The notes below the pieces were generated by a model that ran no database searches, was not told where the DNA came from, and worked only from the letters and a program-made list of their open reading frames with translations. Positions 52,272-64,000 of a stretch of 64,000 nucleotides of DNA are shown here, piece by piece (positions within the stretch are counted from its first letter, which is position 1; every line of letters begins with the position of its first letter). The stretch covers positions 15,464,031-15,528,030 of the forward strand of contig NC_060106.1 of assembly GCF_021155765.1 (NCBI RefSeq), read 5' to 3'. Both the position numbers and the translations under genes were made by a program. The stretch comes from Diprion similis (taxonomy: Eukaryota; Arthropoda; Insecta; Hymenoptera; Diprionidae).

Positions 52272-55200
52272 TTATTTACAGGTTTCGAATGAGTCCCCTT
52301 TGTGCTTCTTGGCAGTCTGCTTGTCATCCTGACTCTCTAGAATTCGTGTCTGCCTAACGATCCGTTTCATCTTCATGTAGGTCAAGGCACTCGATCTATA
52401 TCAATGATAAAGAAATTATTATTAATTATAATGAAGGAAATCATTTACAAACAGGAAAGTAGAAGCAAAACTGGAGGGATGCTGTAATTTCAATATTCCG
52501 TGAAACTAACTTAGTAGGTGCCTTCCCGTCCGTGGTCATGTCTGTTTGGTTGTTCTCATTAGAACTCAAACTGGATGGGGGTGAATGTGCGAGGATTTGG
52601 TTTGTATTACGGTTTAAAGCCTCTCCCATTTTCTCCGTGTTTTCTTCTGGTCCCATAGACGCTGAAGAATTATTTCGATTTTCTATCTCAGAAGTTGTCT
52701 TTTTTTTACTATCCGCCTCTGACTTTAACGTTTTAATATCAACGTTATTTTCGGGTTTCGGAAGCAATCTTCCCTCTGCAGTTGGGAATGTTAGAACCGG
52801 TAGCATGATATTTCTGTCTCCTTTGGTTGCATTCATTAATCTTACTAGTAATTTTGAAAGTTCTTCCCTCTTGCGGGTCACAATGATTTCCTCAAACCAC
52901 TGTTTCAATGTCTTTATAGGTAACGTATAATTTTTAATGGGATTCTGAAAATAAATATCATTTTTGAAATACGGACTAGATATCCTCGCTGGTAAATAAG
53001 TACAGAGAGTATGATGCACTCATGTAATTTGTATGAATAACTTGGTGAGTAAATCTGTTGGGATTGGTAGTATTTTCTGTGCCGTAGAACCGTCAGGACT
53101 TACACTAAAAAAACTTTCGACATACTGCAGCACATAAACACCGCAGTCAGTGAAATTGGATTGCTGTGGAACCTTGGGAGAGGCTCCTTTTATGGTGTCT
53201 TTTGAAAATACTTGTTCTGTTCCCATTTTGGCAAGGTATTCACAGCTCAAATAGTCACGTAACGTTGCTACGACTCGGGATCGACTAGCCCCAGCCAAAG
53301 AATCAAAGATCAGTATACAAGGACTGGAACAGAATTAAAAAAAAAATCATATTCACTGTGAGTAGAATTAAATGTATCCTAATGAACATACGCACCATTC
53401 TAATTTAAAAATTGGTATACCTCTATCGCTGTTTTTACCAAGGCAGCAAAATTGTGCAACACAAAACTAAATAGTATAATGAAACGGAATTCGAAACTTA
53501 CAGTTTTACAATTTCGTTCTGCACAGGCGTTGGCTCACGCAGCTTCTGAGGGGGCTTAGTGTCTGTTTCCCCGTCCTCAGTTTCGTCCTGCAATTTAAAA
53601 ATAAAATATTATAACTGGACGCAATGGACACAAACCACTCACACTGGATTCCAATCACTGACAAGAATTACAGTGGGATGAAGGACATTTTCTACTGAAC
53701 CCAACTGAAAATTTTTGATAACTCACTTCATCGTCACTATCCATTTCCATTTCATCATCATCACCTTCAGCTTCATCTCTCTCCGAACCTTCATCACCAG
53801 GGTCCAAAGTGATAGTTGCAGTCACAGGGGTAATTGTTGTATTTCCAATAGTAACAGCTTGTAGCTTTAACTCTTTCGCCTTTTTACTCTTTTGGGTTTT
53901 TTTTTTATTTTCACATTCTTTTGGTACTGACGAAATTATTGGCACTTTCCCCACAAAACCAGGAAAACAGATTATGGCCAAGAACCAGTGTGCACTGAAA
54001 AAAAATACTCTTTCAGCATCAGTTATTCCTTTAGATTTACAATGCGATTAACGAAAATTGTCTTGACGTGAACTTACTGTTCATTGATTGGAATCACGAT
54101 GAAATCCTTTTCAAATATATTCACATTTTTAGTCCACTTCTGAACTCTGGCATGACGTTTGGCAGCTGGTGAAAGTGGCACACCGGTGTCTGCAGCAGGT
54201 GCGTGTGGACTTGTCAGTCTTTTGTAAAAATACGAACTAAATACATGTGTTCTGTTCTGATCTTCCTCCGATAAAACTTCAAGAGTCAAGTATCGCAAGT
54301 AAAAATCAATAATGACATCGTTGAGAAACTGATCTTCACCTAAGCAAGCGTAATCTTCAGTGTTTATTGCGATCCCACCTTTAGCTGGTGGTGGAGGATA
54401 CACCATTATTCTGGAAAATATTTACTTTCCATCAAACATGTGAATAGATTAGACTGATATACTGTTGGCTATAATAGGTATTTAGATCAACGTGATGAGG
54501 AAATTTGGGTAGACAACACTAGATTTATGGGATTTGGCATAGATTTCTGCCAAAACTGAACCACAGATTAATTTTACCCCTGAGGTGAAATAATGATTCT
54601 TGTGAACCATACTTACGTTTGAATTCCACCATTCGTAGTATTTTGAGCCGCCGATGTAGTTTGTCCTGGCTTTTTCATCATACTTTGGACTTGCCAGCTC
54701 TGTAAGAGATTTTTTGATAATATCAATTCACAAACAGCTCCATACATCAAATAAGGCGACAGAATACAATGGCTAGCTTACTTACATCCTTGGGTGAAGC
54801 TCTTACAAGGATATCATTGGCTTCCTTACTACTCAATTCTTCGAGTAATTGATTTGATGGAAATAATGTTTTTAAAATTATTTTGGCCTCTTCAGATATC
54901 TTTTCCGGCAAGAGCGTTATTCGTTTAAGTGTGTGGTCTGGAAACATGAAGATACATAGTAAAATAGTGAATGATAAAATACAGTGAAATGAGCAAATCA
55001 GGTTACCTTTGCCTGCTGGGTCATAATAAGGTCCTTTTGGATCTTGCATTCCCAACAGTTCCCGGATCATGCCTCCTGCACTTGTTGTTGTGTAGAAAAA
55101 CAGTACAGGCATTGCCTTGCCGAAATGGATAAGCACCTTAACAATATCTTTCAATTTTACTTCCAGGGGGACAAAATTCGTGTCTGTAGAATACAAAATA

Positions 55201-55505
55201 GTTGCTGGATCAGTACACATTGTATCACGATAATTGTACATCAAAGTCCTGTATGGGGCAAACTTACTGTCTTCTAGAAGTGGAACTCCCAATCTGACGC
55301 CACTTTGTGAAATGATTACTCTTTCTTGAGGAATATATTTGTAAGACCCTATCCTTACCGTCCGACAAATAAGAGAGGTTTGCGGTGCCTGAATCGAACC
55401 ATCGGCCATGTTTTGAGAATCATACTCTCTACCTCCACCTATAAAATTGAATAATGTTTGGCTCTTACGATATAACAATATTCAGGGGTTTTCTGAAGTC
55501 GAGTC

Positions 55506-55542
<37 letters not shown>

Positions 55543-58500
55543 ACTCAATTTACAATGAAAACGCCATCAAGGCTCAGCAAATCAGAAAATTCTTGACATT
55601 GAAGTTTGTGGACAAGGGTTGTATTGTTGTATACCTTTAATTCCTTCCTCGTAGCCAATATCATTTTCGTTGTTAGTAATGACTGGTTCTTTTTCAGAAA
55701 TCATTTCTATCTCGATCTGATTGCATGTGTGACCAGGATTGGCTGACATAGGATGATTAATTCCCAAAGATTTCTTTGTTTTTCCTTCTCCTTGGTCATC
55801 TTCATCCGATGATATGGTGAGGCACTCTGGAAAAGAAATTTTCATTGTAGATCAGTTCTCAACTGACTAACTCAGCTCAGCATAGAATTGTGTACAATAC
55901 AAACATAGTTTTGGACTTGAAGTAGATTAAATCAAAATCTTCAATTATGATACACCTATATACTTTGGCATATTGAATTTCTTAATTTACCTGGCTCTTT
56001 GATAAACCTCGCTTTAGGTGCAGGTCGACCTCGTCCTCTACCTCGTTTAGATGGTACTGATCCGTCTCGATCAATCTTTAGCGGCCGATTTTGTTCATTA
56101 CTTTTTTTGTAAAACGTCTAAAACCATTGAAAAATTTATTGATTTACAGAAGACTATATGCTTTGTGGTGGTTTCTCAATGGACATTTTTACACATAGCA
56201 ATAAAAATAATGTAATTTGAAAAAGTGTATATGTTATTAATTTACTTTAGAACTACGTAAATAATTGAAGAAAAAAAAAGTAATGTTTATTACCCTTACA
56301 TCAATCGCAAGCATATTTTCCTTTTTAACTTCCAAAGCTATTGTCATGGGAATATTTTTGACATCATCGGGAAGTTTTGTTTTACAACGCTGGCATCGAT
56401 TGAAATCAATTGAACTGATTCCACAGTGTTGACATACTGCCAGCTTTCCATCCACATATTTGGGTTCCTATTGATGGTAATATTACTTTATTTTACATTA
56501 TAATATACAATTTATCAGCAAATGGTAAGATCCCACTTGGTGAATAACACATAACATTTTGTACTAAAAGAGCTTCCACATGATTTTTCAGTATGATTAT
56601 AAATTTATCATTATTGTGCAAATGTACAAGTCTATCATTTTACATTGCACACATTCGAAAGCTGCATGGAACAGGTTTTATGAATTTGGACTCACCTCAT
56701 GTTGTGTAAGTGAAGAATTGCTGTTCTCCTCGGAAGGACTAAAGGACATAAATAATTTTTTTCAACCAAATGATGATAAAGTAAAATTGATCTGAAGAAG
56801 TTAATTTTATTCGAAAATGGATAGGAAAAGATGTTTTATAACCTTATAAGTTAGCGATTGATAAGCACTCACCTGAACACAGGTGAAGAACCACCAGGGC
56901 TTGTACCCAGTTTATCCAGAGACAGATTACTATCACTTTGTTCACTACCCTCACCAGAACCTGAAAATGTGCCTTGGCCTGCTTCGACCACAAAGTTTAT
57001 TTGAAACGTTTGGTCCTGCACCAAAGAGACATTAGTGTCCGCACCAAACGGGATGTTTGCCTGAAAAGAAGTGTGTACTTATAATTCTGAATTTTACAAA
57101 TTTCGTAAATTTCATTATGATAAAAATTATATTCAATTACTACTGATTTGTTAAAAAATTATTTTAGCCCATAGTCTATGTTATCGAAGTTTGATAAAAA
57201 GTGGAAGATTACACACAGTATAAGTTACCTGGTCCAATAGATCCTGTACGGTACATTCTTCGTTAGGGATATCAAAAGTAATTAATCTTTGCTCTCCATT
57301 TGGCAAAACAACCAACATCTTTGCTGTGTTTCCATTAATCTGGCGTTGAACAATGCAAGTCTGAGGATTATCAATGGGCTTCTGTATGAATGTAAGGTTG
57401 GGACTAGAAGCAGATTCACTGTCTGTTTGTGATCCACAGCTCTGCTGCTGCTGCTGGTGCTGCTGGCTCGTTTTTGCAGATTCCTGGCTACTTAATTCGG
57501 ACGAATCGACTTCCATTGGCTGCTGAACTAGAGATGGTTGAACTTGGTGTTGTTGCTTCTGATGAGGTGTCATCATCATTGGTTGCCTCTGAAGCTGGGC
57601 CTGCTGCAGCGGTGTCAGAGTCATTTGTTGCTGCCTCTGTTGGCCAGCGTTGGGTGGACTTTGGAGGCTTAGCGAAGGACTATTTGATATTTGTTGTCTT
57701 CGTTGCTGATTTGTAGTTGACATTTGTTGCCGTTGGTGGTGTGTCATATTTGTTCCAATTTGTTGCTGCCTTTGTGGAAGATTCTGTTGAAGTATTTGTC
57801 TTTGAAACTGTGGTAACAATGCCATTGGCGATTTCTGAAGCTCTTTGAACTTTGCGACTTTTTCTCTCTCGGACAGATATGCCTCTTCTGACACCTTTCG
57901 GGAATTTTGATTTTTGGGGATTTGCAAAGGTACAGAATTTCTTGGCAGTGGTGTGTCTTGGCGAATTACGTTCCGACCTTGTCTAACTGGAGTTTTCATT
58001 GCATCTGGTCTACTCGCCACAAACATTTTTGGACGAAACATAGTATTAGGATTCCTATTATTTACCAAATTTGTGTTAAGAAGTCGATCTTCTTGTGGGT
58101 TAGCTATATTCCCAATGTGTTGTGGACAATTTGAAGTTATTGCCGCTGCCGCTGCTGATGCTGCCACTGCTGCAGCCGTTGCATTAGCCATCGATTGTTT
58201 GTTCTTATTCTGATACAAACGGGAAGGTGTTTTCTTAGCCACTGGAATTAATCCTGGTTGTCCTGATTGAATACGTTGTGTTGGCAGATTCAACGATACC
58301 TAGCATCAAAAAATGTTCATGTTTTGAGACTATTTTGTGCAAGGAGTATGTCATTACTTTCAATATAGTTTTGAATATTCAATCAATTAATAATCCTGCT
58401 TCTCTACCGCTACTAATGTGTCATAAAAAGCAAATTCCCAAGTGCGATCTGAAATAGAAAAAACACTTGAGGTTTTAAGTAACACTACATTACAAATCTT

Positions 58501-60568
58501 TGCATAGCACAGGACTTTCCCAAACCGAAATCAAATACAAGTTCAACCAAAAATAGAAATAATCATCTGAAACGCTGATCTAGTAAGCAATATCGAATTT
58601 GTCGGAAATATTTTGCAGGTTTGCTATAAGAATAACTATATGAGAAAAGCCATTTTTATCCAATTGCAGCAGATAACTGTGCTACTTGGCATGTTATTTG
58701 CCCCAATCAGAAATGACTGCACATGTAGTGCTTCAGCACAGAAGTTCCATGCACTGATTCGGTGAGGACTAAAACAAAGTGAGGCCCCTAGATAGCTAAA
58801 CGTATACAAAACAGAGTGGGAGAAAAACCAGCCTTAGTTTCATGATTTCTCACTTATTCTATGTCATACAGAAAGGTTTCCGTTAGCCAACAAGTACTAT
58901 AACAAGATCACCTATGTCTTTCCAATCACATTTACTACAGCAGTTTCATTCCATTCCAAACGGTAAAAAGTATTTTCGCGCTTCGTCATTTCTACACAAC
59001 AACGATGACGGCTGTAATTTCTTCTCATTGGATACTAAAATAATTCAGTTGTTTTATGTTGCACTCGATTCAATTACAGTCTACCTAAATATTAAATGAT
59101 CGGACAGGATTCGTATGCTTTTTAGAATCTGAAATTACCTAACTTTTCCAGGTATTCCAGCCTGAAAACATGATTTTCCAGTAGCCTCTCAAGAAATATG
59201 CCGGTGATTAACGACAATTTTGTTAGACAATAATACTAATACCTTCAATATTACCTAATAAATATCCTACTGTCTGACCATCAATTTACAAACAACAGCC
59301 TGCGATTTTCTGTTAGAAAAAAACGGAAGAAGGTTTGTAATTAAGTAATATACATGGAATATACTAAGTGGTGCGACAGTACAAAATTTGAGGTGCAGTT
59401 TTTTTTTTTTAAGATCGGTAGCAATTTGTATAAGAACGAGTTTATTTCTTCGACAGACTAAAAATTACATTCTCATTTTCGTATTCCCTGACTTTTCCCT
59501 GCTGTAAGAAATTCCCTGAGTTTTTCCAATTTTCCCTGTGCATGCGAATCCTGTTGGAACCACAATCTGCTAGATACCACAATTCCACATGCCAGAGAAA
59601 ATATGCATCAAAAATAATTAAGAATGATACAAGAGTAATGTTGATTATTCAATTCTCAAAATGATGACAACAAATGCATAGTTTTTCCATAAAAGAACAA
59701 TATTAATAAGCAAGTAAAATTAAAATTTTTTATGCGGTTAGAGGAAGAGGAGAAAACAAGTAGAGCCATGCTCAAATTTGGTTCTAATAATTTAAAGAAC
59801 GGTAAAAATGATACCGATAAAAAAAACAGCTTACGTGAGGTTGAGTGTTGGTTGGTGTTTGATTCCTAATAAGCCCGCAGACTTGATTCTTGGCAGGAGT
59901 CAATGTGTTCTGTTTCAACACTGTGTCAAAATTAATATTGTTTTCTTGCATTTGCACCCATTGCATATTCTGTGTTTGCAATGTATTATTCAGTGATATC
60001 TTTGAAGAACCTAGTGACAAATGTCAGTTTTATAGTATCACACCATGATCAATACCCATTACGTATTTGTCCAATATTAAATTTTATCACTTACCTCTGT
60101 TTTCCACATTAACAACATTCTCGCCAATTAACTGAGCGCCGACAGTGTTTTTTATAACGTTGTGGGACTGGGATATTTCGTTTGTTTCAATTATATAGAC
60201 GTTTTGCCTGCAATGAAAAAATTGTAAAAAATCTTTTGAAAATTACTGTGTCATGTTACCTTTTAATTTTATATGACTAACGCTACTGGAGATACACATG
60301 CATAATCTCTATTTTTTATTTACCGGTGATCTACATGATTTGGAGGGAGCTGCCCACTGATATTAATCGCCTGTGAACCAAACACTGCCTGTTCGCTGGT
60401 TGGTGCGGCTGTTGTGTATGTGAGCACTTGCGGTGAACCATTCAACCCGTTGTTGAAATCCTCGACGACAAACTGAACATTCTGTCCTTCCACTGAGCAC
60501 ACTCGTTGAATCTCTTCAAGGGTTACTGTACCACTAGGATTGGTCACAATGTTGTAATATTGTGCCAT
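52272..60568 (-). CDS. velo: SENP6/7-type (Verloren-like) SUMO protease, C48 family, 18 coding exons, 1486 aa
   Basis: Cysteine protease predicted to trim poly-SUMO chains in the nucleus (role of SENP6/7/Ulp2 enzymes). Exons in transcript order: 60324-60568, 60095-60207, 59835-60010, 57229-58299, 56873-57060, 56696-56738, 56294-56467, 55991-56117, 55635-55826, 55007-55438, 54786-54937, 54617-54699, 54078-54410, 53727-53994, 53502-53587, 53104-53323, 52511-52944, 52272-52395. All are GT-AG; total 4461 nt. N-terminal half: Gln-, Ala- and Asn-rich (exon 4), possible beta-grasp segment (504-563), CxxC-x9-CxxC zinc-ribbon-like motif (Cys624, 627, 637, 640), RGRP AT-hook core (699-702), and a SIM-like LTISSDEDD (715-723). 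A SENP6-like CRTVRIG region follows. The catalytic domain starts at [11 protein letters not shown] (about 1001). Its catalytic residues are His1112 ([12 protein letters not shown]), Asp1235 (CILIFDSL) and Cys1288 ([17 protein letters not shown]), with Gln1281/1282. A charged insert of about 110 residues separates His from Asp, as in SENP6/7. A TGA lies 9 nt upstream of the ATG in frame. The symbol is assigned by family; SENP6 versus SENP7 is not distinguished in insects. Confidence 0.9.
55507..55539. repeat. Poly-T tract (T33)
   Basis: Homopolymer of 33 T in the intron between SUMO-protease exons 9 and 10. It is poly-A on the transcribed strand and prone to length error. Confidence 0.85.
57442..57466 (-). 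repeat. CAG-type trinucleotide run encoding glutamines
   Basis: CTG repeats on plus, CAG/CAC on minus, in exon 4 of the SUMO protease. They encode a QQHQQQQQ stretch within a larger Gln-rich low-complexity segment (about residues 350-470). Confidence 0.8.
58300..59834 (-). other. velo: Intron 3 of the SENP6/7-like gene, with repeat-like segment
   Basis: A 1.5 kb phase-0 intron, the largest in the gene. Around 59483-59538 the plus strand has three copies of a TTCCCTG-type motif spaced by T-rich sequence, and near 59146-59165 a related CTTTTCCAGGTATTCCAG. Such TTCCCTGA-rich stretches recur in dispersed arthropod repeats (from memory). No coding exon was seen. Confidence 0.55.
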
Positions 60569-62640
60569 ATTATTTCAAAGCTAAGCGAGTTGTGCACAGG
60601 ATTATTCCCTTTCTAAGGATCTACCAGTTTCAGTGGTGTAATAATTAGTTCCCTCCTACGTTCCGCAACATTAGTGAGATGTCGTAATTCACTGATGTCA
60701 TCATAATATAATCTGTTGATGACGAGTGAAAGAAAAGGGATGAAAACTGATGAAAGAAGAACAGGGAAGAGTTTTAACAATACAGATCATTTTTCTCAAA
60801 GATGTAATCACGCAATTCGGAGACAAGATGCGGTCATTACTTAATAAGAGTTACATCTCTGTTCGCAGACATTAGTTGATGATCAATGTGCATTACCAAA
60901 AACAAGTAATGATAACTAACTTAGAATTTACTCAACTTGACTTTCCTGGCCATCAAAATTTCATACAACAGTTCATTCGACTAACAGACTATTATACAAG
61001 TTTACCATTGAATTAATTTTGTTCTTAGTTTTTTTAAGATGATGCAACTGTGACGCTCGATTTCAGACTGTAACATTTTTAGCAAAAGTAACTTCCATCG
61101 TACAACAGTATAATTATCATCAATAACATGATGTAAGATTTGGAATTCTGTGGGATCAAACAATGGAAGTTAGCAGCTTTGCGTAAGTTAAACTGGAGCC
61201 TTAATTGTAAAGATCTGAGTTTGTTACGGTTTCATAACAGCTAACAAATACTAATTACTTAATTTACTATATACTCAGTTGAGTATATTCAGCAGAGAAA
61301 TGCAAGAGTATTTTTGACCTGTCAAGTGCTTTACCACACATATTGATGTACGTAGTAAATCGAGCAGTCAGTACACATAGAATTACTTATGATATATCAA
61401 AGTAATAAGTTATTGTTTATCTAGGTTATGGCATTTGTTATACCTGCCAATTGGCCTCTACCTTTGCACGGAGTTTTTTAATTCATAGTTCACTTATCAT
61501 ATGTAATCAGCCGCAGTTGCCAGAATTTCTGAACAAATAATGTGATGACTGAATACTATAAATTGATTACTGAACGTTACCTAGACACTATTTGACGTTT
61601 CGTCAAGCAATTGGATACCGTTTATAATGAAAAACCTCGTGTTACGCGAAAAACGATTGGAAAAGCAGATGTACATATGCCATAACCTCAAAATTATAAA
61701 GTAGCAGATCCGTTGGAAGTACGTTTGAGTGAATTCGCTTAGATAATTGAAAAACATCAAGGATATACTAACACATTAGCAGATCGAATAGTCCTAATAA
61801 TGTGAGATAAGCACAACGAAAAATCGCATGGTGGTTCTAACAGGCGAGCAGCAGCACAAGTAGCGACGAGCAGCAAGCGGCTCCATAACCTCGTTATTGT
61901 CTAATAGGTTTACGTTCCGTAATTGAGATATCTTTCATTTGTACACAAGGAATGTTAACGCGAATGAAACGGCGTAAAGTAAATGTGCGTAAATTGAGCA
62001 TGCGGCATCACGAATTTGACTAAAATTTCAGTCAGACCATTGACAGTAAAAAAGTTCGTAGGATACATAACCGAAGGGCAAATTGTACTTACAATTGTTT
62101 CAACGATGCAAATTCGAACTTGTTCCGACGCGTGAATATTTGATTGGGATTGCGATACTTTTGCGGTTACTTTTTCATATTTCATGTAAGTAAATAACAA
62201 CTGCACTTCGCCATTTTATGTATTTCGTATGCGTAAACGAATCGCGAAGCAGGTTACCAGCTCTATTCGGCTACGCCATTGTACTTGCCACTTCCGCTCG
62301 CCATTCGGGAAGTCGAGACGCGCGAACCGACGAAATCTTGAAATCTCATGCAAGTGACCTGTGTGTACACAATTCTTTGAGCAATTGCCGCACTCTTTCC
62401 TCTGACGTTTCCTAGACTTGCCCTCGACTAAGGACTATCAATAACCGTCTGCCACGAATTGAGTTCACTGAAGTCAAGTGCGGCACGGCCCACATGGGGC
62501 AAATTCGAAATGCAACGGATTTCTGCAATTACCGACCGATGTTCACACGCTGGATCATTGTAAGCGTCCGCTGTTGGTTCACAGTTGATGCCTTTCCATA
62601 GCAAGTTCATATTCTATTTACGCGGAGCTTATACTCCTGG
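60569..62640. other. Leader and upstream DNA of the SENP6/7-like gene
   Basis: The sequence just above 60568 is the 5' UTR of the minus-strand gene and has an in-frame stop. Its first non-coding exon and promoter may lie here or further right (the stretch 62200-62420 is comparatively GC-rich), but I cannot place a transcription start. No protein-coding gene was seen on either strand. Confidence 0.5.
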
Positions 62641-63200
62641 AGTGATCATATCACCGAACACCTGAAACCGCTGGAAAGAACTCAGAAGATCAGCCTGAGA
62701 ATCAATAACCAAAAGGATAGAATGCACTTTACGGAAAAACTCTTTGAGAAAACAGGACTAGACATGAGACAAACCTGCATGAAGGCAAATTTAACGGACG
62801 AAAAATACAAGATCGTACACGAGCATGACACAGGGGCGAAAGTCAATGAAAAAATAACGAACTTGAAAAAGCACAATACAAAAGGACAACATCAAGCTGA
62901 CTACATATAGGCAGCAGAATTTATAACAAACTGACTAACGGAATGAGAGAAAAACAATTGTACGAGATTAGAAAAAACATGCAGCAATGAATTTTGAACG
63001 AATGAAGAGATTACTTCGACAGAATTGAAAAACCGCGGCACAACTTATCAAAACTAGGAGCCAGAACACTGAGGGCACGACACACCATTATTATGGAAGA
63101 GCAGAGTGCTGAACACTGCACGACCTACGCGAAAGTTGCCGGGCTTATATGGGATAGAGAGAAGGATTCTACGAGGAGAAAATCATGGCCGATTTTTAAT
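62641..63200 (+). pseudogene. Decayed non-LTR retrotransposon fragment (RT C-terminal region)
   Basis: A frame open from about 62641 to the stop at 62908-62910 reads HLKPLERTQKISLRI, then TEKLFEKTGL and RQTCMKANL. This is the pattern seen just after the reverse-transcriptase domain of LINE ORF2 proteins (LxxLExxQKxxLRII ... LFxxTGxLxIxQ). The downstream sequence to about 63200 continues with scraps in other frames (for example RRYDYFDRIE-like and ARTLRARH) separated by stops. There is no intact RT core, endonuclease or poly-A tail. The fragment is 5'-truncated and inactive. Assignment to a specific clade is not possible. Confidence 0.5.
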
Positions 63201-63572
63201 TTGGTGTAGTTATTTTTCGAAAATGAATGTAGAACCTAAGCAAGACACTATAAGGAAAACAAAAGATTCTTGTCTAGATTGCACACGAAACAATGTAATT
63301 CGTATATTCTCGATGTAATGTAACGGCGACTTTATGGGAACACAATAAAAAGGGACTGTAATGAAATGATGCGTTTTGATTTGTAGTAACAATTTTGAAG
63401 ATTTTCCATAGTGCTTGAATGAATTCTTTCGTAGGCCACATGGACGTGCTTGGACGAAGATAGTCGATTGCACGCAGTCCAAATGTACTGCGACTGAGAG
63501 ATCATGAGTTAGAGTCGTGAAGCGAAACAAATTATCTTCTCGTTTTTCAGCTGCGCGTCTTCGTGACGTGAT

Positions 63573-63880
63573 TTCTCTGCTGTTCCTATCCTGTTTTTGC
63601 TGTGTTTTCCAAGTTCCTGGGGGTCCAGTTACCCCACTGAGGGTCACACTAGTCGATTCGGGGACGGAAAATACGCAGCGTGCGATTGATCAGAAGGTAC
63701 AGCCAAAAAACGAAGCTCTTTGTTTTCTTGTTTTTCTGCTGCTGGTGTTTTCTCCGTAACTTCTCTGCTGTTGGTCCTATCCTGTTTTTGCGGAGTTTTC
63801 TGAGTTCCTGGGGGTCGAATCACCCTAGAAAGAGTCATACCAATCGATTCCGAGACAAAAAATTTTCGGCTCTGAAAATG
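63573..63880. repeat. Two tandem, diverged copies of a roughly 188-bp dispersed repeat
   Basis: Copy 1 starts at 63573 (TTCTCTGCTGTTCCTATCCT) and copy 2 at 63761 (TTCTCTGCTGTTGGTCCTAT), a period of about 188 bp. Both share TTCCTATCCTGTTTTTGC, the segment AGTTCCTGGGGGTC, and GTCACAC/GTCATAC-TAGTCGATTCGGGGAC-like ends. Overlapping open frames on the minus strand start with the related MTLSGVTGPPGT and MTLSRVIRPPGT, which reflect the DNA duplication and not a protein family. The repeat probably continues to or past the window edge at 64000. Confidence 0.7.
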
Positions 63881-64000
63881 ACCAAAAAAGTAAGGCTAAC
63901 CCCTTTGGATTTTTGGCGGAAATTTCGACGATTTTGATCAGCGCTGCATTCAATTTTGCGAGGCACTACTCCGACGTAATTTTACGCGAGAAATCGCTTG

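Noticed and set aside
52532..52930. A 132-codon plus-strand frame
   Set aside because: It is the antisense shadow of SENP6/7 exon 17, whose minus-strand frame matches the family after the catalytic cysteine.
62218..62415. Plus-strand frame near the presumed SENP6/7 upstream region
   Set aside because: No recognisable similarity. It lies in GC-rich sequence that could equally be promoter or leader of the divergent gene.
63210..63838. Two minus-strand frames starting with similar MTLS..PPGT sequences
   Set aside because: The similarity is explained by the tandem DNA duplication of a non-coding repeat, and the frames diverge elsewhere.
1..64000. CRISPR arrays, rRNA, intact tRNA genes, or a multigene cluster
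   Set aside because: No spaced direct repeats, no rRNA-like conserved blocks and no foldable cloverleaf were seen on reading both strands. The four genes are functionally unrelated.

Overview
This window is nuclear DNA from an animal. It has small exons, canonical GT-AG introns, AT-rich intergenic DNA with (TA)n microsatellites, and no operons or RBS signals. The four genes I can reconstruct are insect-type: a CCAP neuropeptide receptor, the PLC-beta4/NorpA phospholipase C, an insect AQP12-like aquaporin and a SENP6/7 (Verloren-type) SUMO protease. I suspect Hymenoptera, possibly a sawfly, but that is an inference from general resemblance and is not proven here.

Layout. Positions 1-8946 hold no gene I can support. 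The CCAP receptor (CCAPR, + strand) has nine coding exons between 9088 and 21335. Its 5' leader carries two upstream ORFs. Intron 1 carries a large near-perfect fold-back element (9336-9968). The last exon (21158-21335) encodes the cytoplasmic tail and lies about 1 kb beyond the seven-helix core. A 14 kb gene-poor stretch follows (21336-35543), with (TA)n tracts, a tRNA-like promoter box and a second, older fold-back element (33201-33541). Three genes then lie on the minus strand: norpA-type PLC-beta (20 coding exons, 42348 down to 35704, 1084 aa), an AQP12-like aquaporin (4 coding exons, 46492 down to 44709, 263 aa) and the SENP6/7 SUMO protease (18 coding exons, 60568 down to 52272, 1486 aa). 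The right edge (62640-64000) is repeat-derived: a decayed non-LTR retrotransposon RT C-terminus, then a tandemly duplicated dispersed repeat.

I built all four gene models by hand by joining GT-AG exons so that reading phase is kept throughout. Each sums to a whole number of codons: 1242, 3255, 792 and 4461 nt including the stop. Each start codon has an in-frame stop just upstream. The genes are functionally unrelated (neuropeptide signalling, phosphoinositide signalling, membrane channel, SUMO deconjugation), so their adjacency implies no shared pathway. I found no new multigene system. The most unusual items are the intronic fold-back hairpin in CCAPR, the non-canonical pore motifs of the aquaporin, and the domain make-up of the long N-terminal half of the SUMO protease.
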